The notes under the pieces are model-generated. The model searched no databases. It saw only the letters and a program-made list of their open reading frames with translations, and was not told the origin of the DNA. From positions 69,048,537 to 69,112,536 of the forward strand of contig NC_134401.1 in the NCBI RefSeq assembly GCF_050003625.1: a stretch of DNA of 64,000 bases, read 5' to 3'. Positions 46,465-58,459 of this stretch are shown here, piece after piece. The translations under genes were made by a program, and so were the position numbers. Positions within the stretch are counted from its first letter, which is position 1. Every line of letters begins with the position of its first letter. Source of the DNA: Haematobia irritans (lineage: Eukaryota; Arthropoda; Insecta; Diptera; Muscidae).

Positions 46465-49400
46465 TTATTTTTCTTTGCTGAACCAACCAGATTGTTCCAA
46501 AAACATTAGCAGACTGCTTAAGTTAACGTTTTCCAAATCCGCCAGTAATCTGAAGCTATATGCTCCTAAAAGTTGCTTGCGCTTTACACAAAATGCAGGA
46601 CACTCACACAAGAGGTGTTTAATTGATTCTTTTTCCTCCGCATCATGACAGCTCATACAATAGTCATTATACTTCGCGCCAATAGTTTTTGCAAAATCGC
46701 CTATCAGGCAGCGATAGCAGATATCAGGAGTGATATCTGACGTCTCGAGAACATTAGCATATCTAGTGTGCGGTTTAAGTTGAAATGGGGCCATATTTGC
46801 TTGGTGTCGTACAACCCTTGCAATTCTCCCATCGAACATTTGCCATCATAACAGCCTTCTCACGCAGCATGAGCTTGCAGGTAGCTAGGGGCATACCAAC
46901 AAATTCTAGTTCCCCTGGAATATGTAAGGTAGTCCCTAGCCTTGCCAACTCATCCGCTTCGCAGTTCCCCGGTATGTTCCTATGGCCAGGCACCCATATT
47001 AGGTGAATATTGTACTGCTCAGCCATCTCATTGAGAGATTTGCGGCAGTCGATGGCCGTTTTCGAGTTGAGGAACACAGAGTCCAAGGATTTTATTGCAG
47101 GTTGACTGTCTGAGTATATATTAATGCCCATATTTTTTGGAACATTACTTTTCCAATTCTCCACCTCTCTTATTGCTAATATTTCAGCCTGAATAACACT
47201 ACAGTGATTAGGTAATCTTTTCGCTATTCGAAGTTCCAGATCATTAGAATATACTCCGAACCCCACTTGTCCATCCAATTTGGAGCCATCAGTGTAGAAA
47301 TCTATATATTCTTTATTCCCCGGGGTCTGTGTGCACCACGCCTCACTGTTGGGGATTAGAGTCTCAAACTTTTTGTCGAAAAGTGGACTCGCCAAAGTGT
47401 AATCCACTACGTTAGGCACATCTGCATTGTTTTGAGGACAGAACTGTGACCGTAACCTTTTTCCGACCACAGCGATAGTTCGCGCAACCGCACAGCCGTT
47501 GTTGCAGCTGACTGTTTGGCCAAAATGTCTAAAAGGAGTAGATGCAGCATGACATTAAGGGAATTTGTTCCTGTCTTGCTGAATGCGCCTGAAATACACA
47601 AACACGCCATACGCTGAACTTTATCTAAACAAGTCGGTTTCTGAAGTGCCGGCCACCAGACTACAACACCATATAGCATTATAGGTCTAACCACTGCCAT
47701 GTATAGCCAATGCACAATTTTTGGTTTTAGTCCCCACTGTTTTCCTATTGCCGTTTTGCACGAGTACAAAGCTACAGTTGCCTTTCTCGCCCTTTCTTCA
47801 ATATTAAGCTGATTGTGGATGGGAATTTTCCCCTGACTGCCAGAGCCACATCATCTGCGTATGCCACCACTTTTATCCTTTCTTTTTCTAGAGTAACCAC
47901 AAGGCTATTTATAGCAACATTCCAAAGAAGAGGTGATAGAACTCCTCCTTGGGGAGTGCCTCTGTTCACATACCTTTGTATGTTTGCTTGTCCTAGTGTG
48001 GCTGAAATACGTCTCTTCATTAGCAGTTCGTCTAACAGCCTGAGTATACACGGATCAACATTCAGAGTTGTCAGTCCATTTAATATCGAGCTCGGATGGA
48101 CATTACTGAACGCCCCTTCGATGTCTAGAAACGCCACGATTGTGTATTCTTTGACAGGTAGTGAGCTTTCAATAAAGCTGACTAGTTCATGTAGTGCGGT
48201 CTCAGTAGACCTGCCCTTCGAGTATGCATGCTGTCGTTTCGAGAACAAACTTGAATCGATGCTAGTTCTAAGATAAATATCTATCATCCTCTCCAGAGTC
48301 TTAAGTAGGAATGAGGATAAGCTGATTGGTCGGAAACCTTCGCCCTCGAGTGAGAGGCTTTTCCCGCTTTAGGTATGAAAACGACTTTTGTTTCCCTCCA
48401 CTTTCCTGGGATATATGATAAGTTGATACATCCTTTATATATCACCGACAACCAGGGGATAATTGTGTCAGTTACAGCTTGTAACTCCGCCTGAGTAATT
48501 CCAGCATGTCCGGGGGATTTGAATGGTCCAAAGCTATTTAGCGCCCATCTTATTCTAGTTTCCGATACAATTTCCTCGACAGGAAACGACCGCTGAGCAC
48601 CTGTGGCACCGCCAGTACATGGTTCAACCGTCTGATTTCCAGGAAAATGTGTGTCCAATAGTACCTCCAGCGTCTCCTCACTGGACGTTGTCTAATTGCC
48701 CTCCGATGTTTTAATGAAACCTGCAGCGGAGTTGGTGGATGCTAGAACCTTCTGTAGTCTGGAAGCCTCGGACGTATTCTCAATACTGCTGCAGTAATCA
48801 TTCCAAGAGTTATGCTGAGCCTTTCTCAGTTCTCGCTTGTATCCTCTCAGATTCTTCTTGTAAGCGTCCCAGTCCTCAGGGGCTATGGTGGACTTTGCCT
48901 TGTTAAAGAGCTTCCTGCAGGATTTCCTCATATTACTTAATTCCGTAGACCACCATGGTGGTCGATGTTTCCCCCTTGGCTTTCCTCTAGGGCATGCAGC
49001 TTTCAGTGAGATGTTGAAGGCCTTAGTAATCCGCTCCACCGCGTGTTCGATATCTTGCACATTTCTCATATTTGTCTCTGTTATTTCCGGTATCATCATA
49101 TTGAACGATTCCCTATACCTATTCCAGTCAGCTTTCCTAACATTTGGCGGAAATATGGTCTTGGTGATATGAACATCAAATTTGGAACTGATGTAGCGAT
49201 GATTTGAGAAGCTGAGTTCACTTAAAACATGCCACTCAGATATCATTTCATTCAGTTCTTGCGAGGCCAAGGTGATGTCCAAAACCTCTTGCCTGTTTTT
49301 AGTGACAAAGGTTGGGGCATCTCCCTTGTTGCAAACTACCAGATTAGTATGCAAAATAAACTCTATTAGCGACTCTCCCCTTGCATTAGTATCACTACTT

Positions 49401-49831
49401 CCCCATATACTATGATGCGCATTCGCATCGCATCCCATAATGAGTTTCGTCTTTGTTTTCAGTGACTCCTCAACTAAGGTCTTAACGGCACATGGAGGCA
49501 TCTCCCTGTCATATCCCATATAGACCGAAGATACCCAATATTTGCATTTGGCTATTTCTAAATTGGCAACGACAGTGTCTGCATTGCACATTGAAGGAAG
49601 CAGAAACAAGTTAAGCTCGTTTTTAGCAATTATACAGGCTCGAATTACATAATTACCAGTATACTGCAATAGTTTGAACCCCGGAGTACTTAATTCACAT
49701 ATTTTGTTTCTATAAACATATGGTTCTTGAATAAGAACTATATCTATGTCCCCTTTCATCAGGAGAACTTTTAAGGCAGCACATGCAGCCTTACAATGAT
49801 GAAGATTTATCTGGAGGATCCGTAGGACCAT
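46465..49831 (-). pseudogene. LOA LINE ORF2 in copy C, broken
   Basis: Starts at 49831 (MVLRILQINLHHC). Endonuclease and linker are open to 48692, where a stop replaces Trp. RT pieces (48658-48284 and 48287-47810, YADD near 47852) end at a 211-base deletion: the reading jumps at about 47811, relative to copy B 15132-15342, with a 2-bp microhomology. RT thumb and RNase H continue at 47769-47407 and 47470-46775, separated by one missing base near 47427. The Cys/His end (46839-46465) is preserved, giving the C-terminus that copy B lacks. Confidence 0.9.
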
Positions 49832-51029
49832 CGAGATTTTCAACAACCGTAACATCAGCCGCTTCAGTCGAGTCATCAAGAATGTTCTCTTCAGAGATCT
49901 CGGTGACTCTCGCAATAACCATAGGTTCAACTTTGGTGAGTTCTGAGGTAATAGAAACCTCCTCTCGCATACGGTGTCTATCCATGTCTTCAACTTTGGT
50001 ATCTCCCTCGACTTCGCAAGAGGATCCGCTTACTTCTGATTCAGACAGAGGCTTGTCCATTTCTGAATCCTTTAGCTGATCGTTTTTATATACCTTCATT
50101 TGGATATAATGAAAGCCATAACATACACGGCCCTGGGACTTTGCTAGATGTGGCAAAGACTGAGTGTTCAATATAAACACTGCATGCCGTCTTGGTCCAT
50201 CCACTTCATCCAAACGGCCAACCTTCCAATCAGCAGTTGGAAGATCTGGATTGCATCGTTTCAGTCTATTTAGAATGGATTCAGGGTCAGATGGGTTTGC
50301 AGGTATCCACGCATGTGCTCTAGGTCTAGCCGGTATGTCTTTCTTCTCGACTAACTCTAGAGCAGCTCCTTCCCAAACTTCACCAATTAGTATCAGAGCA
50401 GCTTTAAAACATTCTATAGACATCTGGTCCTCAAATGCGACTAGCTTAAATCGTCCTTGATACCAACCAGCCTCTTGTTGTCGAGGATCTGGGCCGGGAA
50501 ACTTTTCCAGCACCTGTGAGTAGACGCCAGACAAAGCATTCTCAATTTCCCCCCATTTTTGCTTTGGAACCATACCGTCCAATGCTCCTTTATTTATGAT
50601 AGCTATCACAAGGCTGTCTTTAGCAACTGAGGCAAACGATCGTTGATCCCTTTTTGAGGATGGCAGCTCATCCGGTGATCGTTCCCTTTTTCCAGCCTCA
50701 AGAATTCCTTGAGCCTATTTTAAGGAATCGCTTTGTTTAGCCGACAACGTGCTTGGGTCGACTGATCCTAATTTCTTTAGGATAAACAAAGCATTTCTGC
50801 GTTCCTTGAATCTCTTTCGTGAGGGATTACCTCCTTTTGATGCCGTTGCCTTGGAAAAGGTTCGACTTGTCAAATTGTCGCCACCTGTCGACCCGTCTAC
50901 AGGTCGACTAAGTGGGCCTAACTCTTGGTCATTGCCCAAATTTATAACTCCAGTCGATACCCGTCCACTGGGCCCTGAAGTTAGCAAACCAGTGGATGTC
51001 TTTGAATGGTGGCTAATATCCCACCACAC
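49791..51029 (-). pseudogene. LOA LINE ORF1 in copy C, one nonsense codon
   Basis: Same protein as 11925-13148. The N-terminal part (51029-50715) ends at a TAG where copy B has TGG in LKWAQGIL. The rest (50609-49791) is open, with WYQGRFKLVAF, IGEVWEGAALELVE and AHAWIPANPSDPE. The N-terminus differs (MWWDISHHSKTS in place of MQRNSKS), from a local deletion. The 3' end overlaps the ORF2 start as in copy B. Confidence 0.88.
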
Positions 51030-51177
51030 TTGAAATTCGTAGTAGGTACTTATTACGATGATTTTATCCGCTATTACAAAAACACGTCCGTTCCGTTCGA
51101 TGGTTGAATTATTCGACCAGCATTACTGAGGTGGGATAATCAACCGCTGAAAAACTTTTTGGTGTTCGGTCGAAGCA

Positions 51178-51240
51178 GGAATCGAACCCACGACCTTGTG
51201 TATGCAAGGCGGGCATGCTAACCATTGCACCACGGTGGCT
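51178..51240 (-). promoter_or_regulatory. Internal RNA polymerase III promoter of the SINE
   Basis: Box A-like TGGTGCAATGGTTAGCATG (51232-51214) and box B GGTTCGATTCC (51188-51178) have tRNA-like spacing. The box B matches the consensus GGTTCGANTCC exactly. Between them lies CCGCCTTGCATACACAAGG, which can form an anticodon-arm-like stem. This is a tRNA-derived head and not a working tRNA gene, as no complete acceptor stem is present. Confidence 0.85.
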
Positions 51241-51535
51241 TCCAACAACAACAACCTTATACACATAGTAAATCTAGAAGAATTTGAAGGAATATTGAAG
51301 AAATCACTCATGTATAGGCTATTTTACGAAAAAAAGGAAATTAACTGACTCTGTTAAGATAACAAATCTCAAATTGAGAGAAGTACAAAATAAATTAGCA
51401 ACTCTCGCTCCTTCTAAGACAATAAAAAGAGGACTTATTAACGGATTAGGTACTGCAATAAAATTTATTACTGGGAATATGGACGCTCAAGATGCTAAAC
51501 AAACAAGGAAATTGGAAACCAGTAAGCAAAATATC

Positions 51536-52502
51536 AAAATTATCACGCTTGTCAGCAGGGAATTTTTTTAGATTTGGGAACAAGTAAAAGTCTGTGTGAG
51601 CTAAATCAGGAGAATATGGTGGGTGGTCAAGCAACTCGTACTTTAATTCGTTGATTTTAGCCATTGTTAAAACACTCTTGTGCGCTGGTGACTTGTCTTG
51701 ATGAAAAATTATTTTTTTTGTGTTGTAAGCCAGGACGTTTTTCTCGAATTTGTACATTTAATTGATCCAAAAGGTCGCAATAGTACTCTGAATTTATTGT
51801 TTTACACTTTTGCAGATAGTCAATCAATAAAATACCTTTTAAGTCCCAAAAAAACTGTTGCCATAGTCTTACCAGCCGATTGAATTGTTTTTGCCTTCTT
51901 TGGGACACTTTCTCCAGCTTCAGTCCATTGTTTGGATTGTTCTTTTGCCTCTGGAGTATAGTGGTGGATCCATGTCTCATCAACAGTTATGAAACGACGC
52001 TTAAAATCCATTTTATTTCGCTTAAAACGATCCAAACAAGCTTGAGAAATGTTCTTTTGATCGACTGTTAACAAATGCGGCACCCATCTTGCGGAAAGTT
52101 TTTTCATCTGTAGTTCTTCATTCAAAATTAAATGGACTCGATCATTTGAGATGCCCATGATATTAGCAACAGATTTCACGATTGTAGCAACAGATTTCAC
52201 GCACTTTTATTCTTCGATCATTTAATACCATATCATGCACTTTGGCTACAATTTCCGTTGTTGTTGCTGTTTTTGGACGTCCACTACGTGGTTCATCTTC
52301 AATGCTTGTACGACCACGTTTAAATTCAGCAAACCAATTTTTTACTGTTGCATATGAAGGAGCACTTTCACGTAACACATTCACCACATCATTATGAATT
52401 TCTTGTCCCGATAAACCTTTTTTATGTAAATATTTAATGACAGCACGCATTTCTAATTTTTCCATTGTTAAAAAATTGCGGATGCGTCTTTTTTGAACAC
52501 CT
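51536..52502 (-). mobile_element. Mariner element fragment
   Basis: Transposase sequence fills the interval on the minus strand. No clear TIR on either side: the left end merges with env sequence near 51536, the right abuts a CCCAATAAACACA element at 52503. Inserted in errantivirus env. Confidence 0.7.
51560..52465 (-). pseudogene. Mariner transposase (DD34D type), broken
   Basis: Overlapping frames give, in order, the N-terminus (52465, MEKLEMRAVIKYLHKKGLS), the helix-turn-helix region with YATVKNWFAEFKRGRTS, a linker, then the catalytic part. First Asp in FITVDETWIHHYTPEAKE (near 52000), second in IIFHQDKSPAHKS (near 51700), third in HPPYSPDLAHTDFYLF (near 51620). At least three frame changes (around 52190, 51880 and 51720) disable it; a short duplication of GCAACAGATTTCACG is visible at about 52167-52200. 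About 20-40 C-terminal residues are lost in the junction with env. Related to the animal mariner group. Confidence 0.85.
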
Positions 52503-53881
52503 CCCAATAAACACAAACGTTTGAAAAATGCTAAATTTCAAAATAATATTCAAGTTGAGAAATTATTGAGAAAATTGCGTTCTCAACAAAAAACAGACAT
52601 TACCCTCAATAGTGAAATTCAACACATTAGCAATAATATCTCAAGTGTTATCCTCAAATTGAAATGCATCGCTACTCAATAATTTGTCAAACAATTTTCG
52701 ATGCGAGTCAAATTCAAAATTAACATCGTTGCAAATACTTTTCAACCTAAATTTGTATGAATGATATCCCCACTTCAAATTGAAAGTCGAAGCCAAAATT
52801 CTATGAATTTTGTATAATTTATTCATTTTTATCAAAATAAAATATATAATACCAATTGATAAATAATAATCTTATTAAACATATCAACAAATAAGAAAAA
52901 AAAACAAACAACAAAACTTTAAATATCTTAAACATTTTTAGTAAACACTTTTGCATTGATAATTCGATTTCCTTCCTTTTGGTGTCATAAAACAGCATTA
53001 AAATTTATTAACATGCGGGCAATTTGAAATTAGGAACGTACTGGACCACGTGTTTGAATTGATTTCCAGCAGAAGGAATTCACAAAATATCCATTTTAAA
53101 CTGATAATAGCATATGAATTAAACTGACGATGTAATGCACATTTTCATCCAGAAGTTGTTGATTTCAACAATTTATTGTTTTTAACAATTTTAATTGGTT
53201 GCACTTGTAATGTTTCTGGAAACTTTTTCTTGTCGATAAACCACTCATTTTTCATTGGTCAGCTTCTTAATGTTTGCAAGAATGTAGCATCCAAAGATTT
53301 TAGTTTTCTGCAAAGAGATTTAAATTTAGTGACTTCTCTAAAGTGTTGATTTAATGTTTGATATTGACGTACCAATTATTATAAACAATTTGAAGCATTT
53401 CCAGTTAATTGTCCACCATTTTTTCATCGGTTAGCTTTTTAATGTTTTCAAAAACGTAGAATCCATAATTTTAGTTTTCTGCAAAGAGATATACATTTAG
53501 TGACTCCCTTAAAGTTTTATTTCATTTATTATTTTCACTTACCTATTTTTATAAACTATTTGGTTATTTGTCTAAAATTTTCCATTTTTTTATTTCTTAC
53601 AATTGACCACGAACTTCGTTGCACAAATAAGTATTGAAAACCACATGGTTTTTGCGTTGCATTTTAGGGTAGTGTTTTGTCAAAGTTTTCTCATATTATC
53701 TTCAACACCTTTTCAAAGATTTCGTCAACATTTTGCCAAAATGGAAGTAATTCGCAAACAATTTGAAGATGTATTGAAGATGAGCTATTTCAAGTCAAGT
53801 TGAATTTATGTTGAAAATTATATTTACCCTCAAACTGAAAAGTTGTTGCATTTGAAAAACGCTCATCCTGTGTTTATTGGG
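52503..53881. mobile_element. CCCAATAAACACA-ended element, copy 1
   Basis: Starts CCCAATAAACACAAACG and ends CATCCTGTGTTTATTGGG, so TIRs of about 13 bp. The interior is AT-rich and non-coding. It is nearly identical along its length to 54019-55438, apart from a missing stretch near its left end. Target duplication not evident. Confidence 0.75.
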
Positions 53882-54018
53882 CTGTTTCTATATGAAGGAG
53901 TTGCCAGATCGAAACAAAATTTAACATGTGTTCATAACAGAGATGGAAGTTTCCAAAACACTTAACTTTTCCGAAGTTTCCAAACTGCCCTCGTAATTAA
54001 ATAGAATCCTATTTGAAC
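53882..54018. other. 137-bp spacer between the two CCCAATAAACACA elements
   Basis: Unique sequence with no recognisable env or mariner content. It contains two AAGTTTCCAAA words. Confidence 0.4.
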
Positions 54019-55438
54019 CCAATAAACACAAACGTTTGAAAAATGCTAAATTTCAACAATTTTTCAAACATTTTTTCAAAGGATTAGGGTTATATACAAG
54101 TTGAGAAATTGTTGAGAAAATCGAGTTCTCAACAAAAAACAGACATTACCCTCAACAGTGAAATTCAACACATTAGCAATAATATATCAAGTGTTATCCT
54201 CAAATTGAAATGCATCGCTACACAATAATTTGTCAAACAATTTTCGATGCGAGTCAAATTCAAAATTAACATCGTTGCAAATACTTTTCAACCTAAATTT
54301 GTATGAATGATATACCCACTTCAAATTGAAAGTCAACGCCAAAATTCTATGAATTTTTTATAATTTATTCATTTTCATCAAAATAAAATATACAATAATA
54401 TACTACACTACATAATACACTACAATACCAATTGATAAATAATAATCTTATTAAACATATCAACAAATAAGAAAAAAAAAAAAAAAACTTTAAATATCTT
54501 AAACATTATTAATAAACACTTTTGCATTGATAATTCGATTTACTTCCTTTTGGTGTCATAAAACAGCATTAAAATTTATTAACATGAGGGAAATTTGAAA
54601 TTAGGAACGTACTGGACCGCGTGTTAGATTTGGTTTCTTCCAGCAGAAGGAATTCACAAAATATCCATTTTAAACTGTTAATAGCATATGAATTAAATTG
54701 ACGATGTGATGCACATTTTCATCCAGAAGTTGTTGTTTTTAACAATTTTAATTGGTTGCACTTGTAATGTTTCTGGAAACTTTTTCTTGTCGATAAGCCA
54801 CTCATTTTTCATTGGTCAGCTTTTTAATGTTTGCAAGAATGTAGCATCCAAAGATTTTAGTTTTCTGCAAAGAGATTTAAATTTAGTGACTTCTCTAAAG
54901 TGTTGATTTAATTTTTCATATTGACGTACCATTATTATAAACTATTTGAAGCAGTTCCAGTTAATTGTCCACCATTTTTTCATCGGTCAGCTTTTTAATG
55001 TTTTCAAGAACGTAGAATCCATAATTTTAGTTTTCTGCAAAGATATATACATTTAGTGATTTCCTTAAAGTTTTATTTCATTTTTTATTTTCACTTACCT
55101 ATTTTTATAAACTATTTGGTTATTTGTCTAAAATTTGCCATTTTTTAATTTCTTGCAATTGACCACGAACTTCGTTGCACAAATAAGTATTTGAAACCAC
55201 ATGGTTTTTTCGTTGCATTTTAGGGTAGTGTTTTGTCAACGTTTTCTCATATTATCTTCAACACCTTTTCAAAGATTTCGTGAACATTTTGGCAAATTGG
55301 AAGTAATTCGCAAACAATTTGAAGATGTATAGAAGATGAGCTATTTCAAGTCAAGTTGAATTTATGTTGAATATTATATTTACCCTCAAACTGAAAAGTT
55401 GTTGCATTTGAAAAACGCTCATCCTGTGTTTATTGGGA
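54019..55438. mobile_element. CCCAATAAACACA-ended element, copy 2
   Basis: Same ends and body as copy 1, in direct orientation. Env sequence resumes directly at 55439 (AAGGACTTGTTAC). Several long words, such as TTGTATGAATGATAT and TTGCAATTGACCACGAAC, are shared with copy 1 at constant order. Confidence 0.78.
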
Positions 55439-55811
55439 AGGACTTGTTACAAGAAACTTCAAACAAAATTAGGACGGAAGAAAACATTCTACACGAAATG
55501 CAATATTTGGAACAAATAAACTATAATATTGATTTACTTAACGATCATTTAACAAATTTGGCTGAAGCCATAGTCTTAGCTAAACTAAATGTGATTCCTA
55601 AATTGATCCTTAATCAAAATGAAATGAAATTCATTTACTATGTATTGACACAACGCTCTATTGAGCATTTAGATGAACATGTTTACGAACGTCTTGGCAC
55701 TCAGGCATATATAATTTTTAACGCAATATAATTTCAGAGCAATATAATTTTCAACGTCATAATACCCGTTATTTCAGATATTACATTCCAATTAATTCAC
55801 ATTATTCCTTA

Positions 55812-56617
55812 AGGCGGGTACTCTGTTTGTTGGTGCGAAAAATTCCACTCAATCATTGTTTCGCGTTGAAAAATGATAGTGTTGACAATATATTTTGAAG
55901 GAAAAAAAACAGCCATTTTGGAACTTTTTCGCGTTTATTTCATCGAAATGTATTGACAACATCGCAAAATGTCACGAAATGATTACATATACATAGGCAA
56001 CTAGTGGCTCGATTTACACACATACACGCATACATAACAATTAAATTGAAAAAGAAGAAGCAGAAGTTATTTTACAAATAACTTTGGATTTAAAAAATCT
56101 AATTGTACAATGCTTTACAATTTTATTTTTTGAACATAGCAATTAATTCTTGTGATTCCATTCAATGCTACCCCGGTACTATACATGTTGGTTAAAGTTC
56201 TAATGCTTGGTTGGTTGAAGTCAATTGCTGCACTCCTTTTGTTAACATTTTGTTTTGTGTTTATTATCCCGATGCCCAGTACAAATGAAACGATTGTAAA
56301 TATAATTCACCAAATAAAGCTTTTATTTTGTTAACATTTGTGATTAAATTTCATGTTTTGTACATTATTTATGTTCTACAAGCGGCTAGATCTTGGTTGC
56401 TAGTTTATTACGGAAATACTCATAATAAATAAATTATTTCTTAATTCACATTGCAAATGGCGCCATGTTATGAAAATACTGACTGATCGATTTACGTCAG
56501 TTTCTCAACTCGAAAAAAAACAAAGTATCACAAATGGAAAAAATTTCGCTTGTTTTTCGCATTTTTTGGTTTTGTATGGAGTTTCAACGCGAAAACCGAA
56601 CAGAGTACCAGCCTTTA
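55812..56617. mobile_element. 805-bp MITE, GGCGGGTACTCTGTT ends
   Basis: Ends AGGCGGGTACTCTGTTTG and CGAACAGAGTACCAGCCT with TTA on both sides (about 55809-55811, 56618-56620). Inner words TCGCGTTGAAAA and TTTCAACGCGAAAA are also inverted. Non-coding. Interrupts env. Confidence 0.7.
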
Positions 56618-56658
56618 GCAATCAACAAATAATCGTTACAAAGCCATACATACATAGC

Positions 56659-57748
56659 CAGTGTTACCGTTGGAAATTTTGAAAAAGTCGAAAAAAAGTC
56701 GCATACTCAAAAAAAGGTCGCACAAAAAAGTAGCATAATGATAAAAAAGTCGCATACATTTGTGAAGTATTTTTATTACAAAACATCTTCTATAAATCAA
56801 CACAAAAACAATAAAGGAACACTCCCTTTAACATATTATTTTTAGCAACTTATTGTATCATAAAATCCAGTAAAACGTAAACTTGCAATAAATAAAAAAT
56901 GGATTTTTTCTCCTTCCTAAAATTAGCAGAAATATACGAGAACGCCATCAAGAGCCAATTTACTATCAGCCATTTAAAAGCATTTAAATCAATTAAAAAA
57001 AAAAACAAAAATATTTATTTTTTATACTACACTCCTAATTGACTCTGTGAAATATATTGCACCAATTATTTGTTTATGGCTAACTCTTGCAAGATTTTAC
57101 TGGGAAAAAAATTCCTAGCAAAAACTTGCAACTTATCTATTCCTCAAATTTCAAATTTGATCTCACTGTGGCTATCTTTTGCTGGCTTTTTGGAGTAAAC
57201 GAAAGACTCCAGTAAAAATTTTTGATAATTATCAAAAATTAGTGGGCACTCGAACGGAGCTATTGGTTGAAATGATATGCAACAAAACAACGACTTAACA
57301 AACCAGAACACCGTGTAGGGTAGGTATCGTAGGTTAGGTGATACTATACGTGATTTACTTCTCTCTTAGTTATGAGTGCTTCTATGTTTAGTTCAATGAC
57401 AACTTGTCATTGAAAAGTGAACTCTTTTTTATAGCCGAGTTCTGGCATTTCACATTGTGGTGGAGAAGCTTTGAAACATTCAGCATTCACCGTAGAAACA
57501 CATGTTGCTCTTTGGTCGAAACTGGGTTTGAATCCATGACCCTTTGTATACAAGGTTGGCCATTGCGGTGGCTTCGCACGGCGATGAATTCCCACTTATA
57601 AAAATTGCTTCAAATTTAAGCACTTCCCTTTTGTGCGACTTTAGTCGCATGCGTCCGACTAAAGTCGCACATTTTACATATTTTAAAAAAGTCGCATGAC
57701 GTCAAAAAGGTTGCAAAATGCGACTAAAGTCGCACAACGGTAACACTG
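56659..57748. mobile_element. hAT-like MITE, 8-bp target duplication, 1090 bp
   Basis: Ends CAGTGTTACCGTTG and CAACGGTAACACTG are flanked by TACATAGC exactly on both sides (56651-56658, 57749-57756). Subterminal AAAGTCGCA words are repeated on both arms. An 8-bp duplication and CAGTG ends fit hAT. A SINE is nested inside (57313-57585). Confidence 0.88.
57313..57585 (-). mobile_element. Degenerate copy of the tRNA-derived SINE
   Basis: The order of blocks matches the SINE at 46100-51247: TAGGTTAGG tail, CACATTG, TTTTATAGCCGAGT, then the head with a decayed box B (GGTTTGAATCCATG at about 57526-57539). Much more diverged, so older. Confidence 0.75.
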
Positions 57749-58459
57749 TACATAGCTCATAACGAAAAAAGGTCCAGTACTTCGACAAGGCACGCCCCAG
57801 GATAGAACGCACTTTTTATTGCCACTCCCCGACGTATAAGGAAGACATGAAGACATGTTTGGGAAACCTGATCAACCACAAACCCTCCAAATGTGTATTC
57901 AATGACGTCGGCTCCACAGAGGCAATTATCCCGATTGAAGAAATTTACATAATTTTTATCAATGTTACATATATTCTAATAAATTCTAGTTGCAGTAAAC
58001 AACTCGCATGAAGTTGAAGAGACAGCTCTTTTACGTTATAAGTCTTGCGATGTCTTCATCGATGGAATACGATACTCAGACAACCACACTATGTTCTGGG
58101 AACATATACACATCGCCCCACAAACCCTTGCTCAAATCGAGGACGAGGCAACAATTGAAACCCTGAATCTGAAGAAACTAGCAGACATTTACTTCGAGAA
58201 TAAGAATGCAATACTCATACTAGAAAATGAAGCTGACGACAACATAAAACTCATCTACTTCGCCATAACAATTCTGGCCGACTTAATGATTACAACGTTT
58301 TGCGTTATTTTAAGGATAAATCGCAAAAACATAGCACCAAATATCATCGTTCCAGCCACATCCAGTTCCTTGTGGCCTCATTCTATTCCAAGGAAGAGGA
58401 GTTACATTGGCCACATCACACACGCCAACCCAAACCTGCTGATCAAGCGTCTGAGTTAG

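Larger units (their letters stand above)
46321..51115 (-). mobile_element. LOA-type LINE copy C, full length, 4.8 kb
   Basis: Runs from its 5' end (51115, TTCAACCATCGAACGG on the minus strand) to its 3' tail. The tail reads TTAGGTTAGGTTAGGTTAGG on the plus strand. It is flanked by ACCAGCA (46314-46320 and 51116-51122, extendable to ACCAGCATTA), interrupting the SINE. It is mutated: a nonsense codon in ORF1, a 211-base deletion in RT and further frameshifts. Confidence 0.93.
46100..51247 (-). mobile_element. tRNA-derived SINE, split by LOA LINE copy C
   Basis: SINE parts are 51247-51116 (head) and 46320-46100 (tail), about 350 bp in all. The outer target duplication ACAACAACCTTA is exact (46088-46099 and 51248-51259). 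On the minus strand the head starts GGAGCCACCGTGGTGCAATGG, an acceptor-stem and A-box-like start. The tail GGCTGCCACCTAACCTAA is shared with the LINE. The inner LINE insertion has its own duplication ACCAGCA(TTA). The element sits in errantivirus env. Confidence 0.92.
45961..58456 (+). pseudogene. Errantivirus env (envelope glycoprotein), scattered remnants
   Basis: Four pieces are in order: the N-terminal part (45961-46099), a part with a Lys-Arg pair followed by a Gly-rich hydrophobic segment (51248-51535, the pair at about 51425-51430, the layout of a cleavage site and fusion peptide), a helical part (55439-55731, ended by a stop) and the C-terminal part (57757-58456). The last has a hydrophobic membrane span at about 58247-58318 followed by a basic cytoplasmic tail. 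The product would be a membrane fusion protein related to insect errantivirus and baculovirus F proteins. It is interrupted by at least five insertions and also frameshifts. A 52-bp tandem duplication covers its end (58413-58502). Confidence 0.78.

Noticed and set aside
51170..51245. A functional tRNA gene
   Set aside because: Box A and box B are good, but the sequence continues into the SINE body, lacks a complete acceptor stem and repeats elsewhere in truncated form. It is a SINE head.
55399..55731. A stand-alone host gene of 110 codons
   Set aside because: The first 13 codons are MITE sequence and the rest is a piece of errantivirus env in order with its neighbours.
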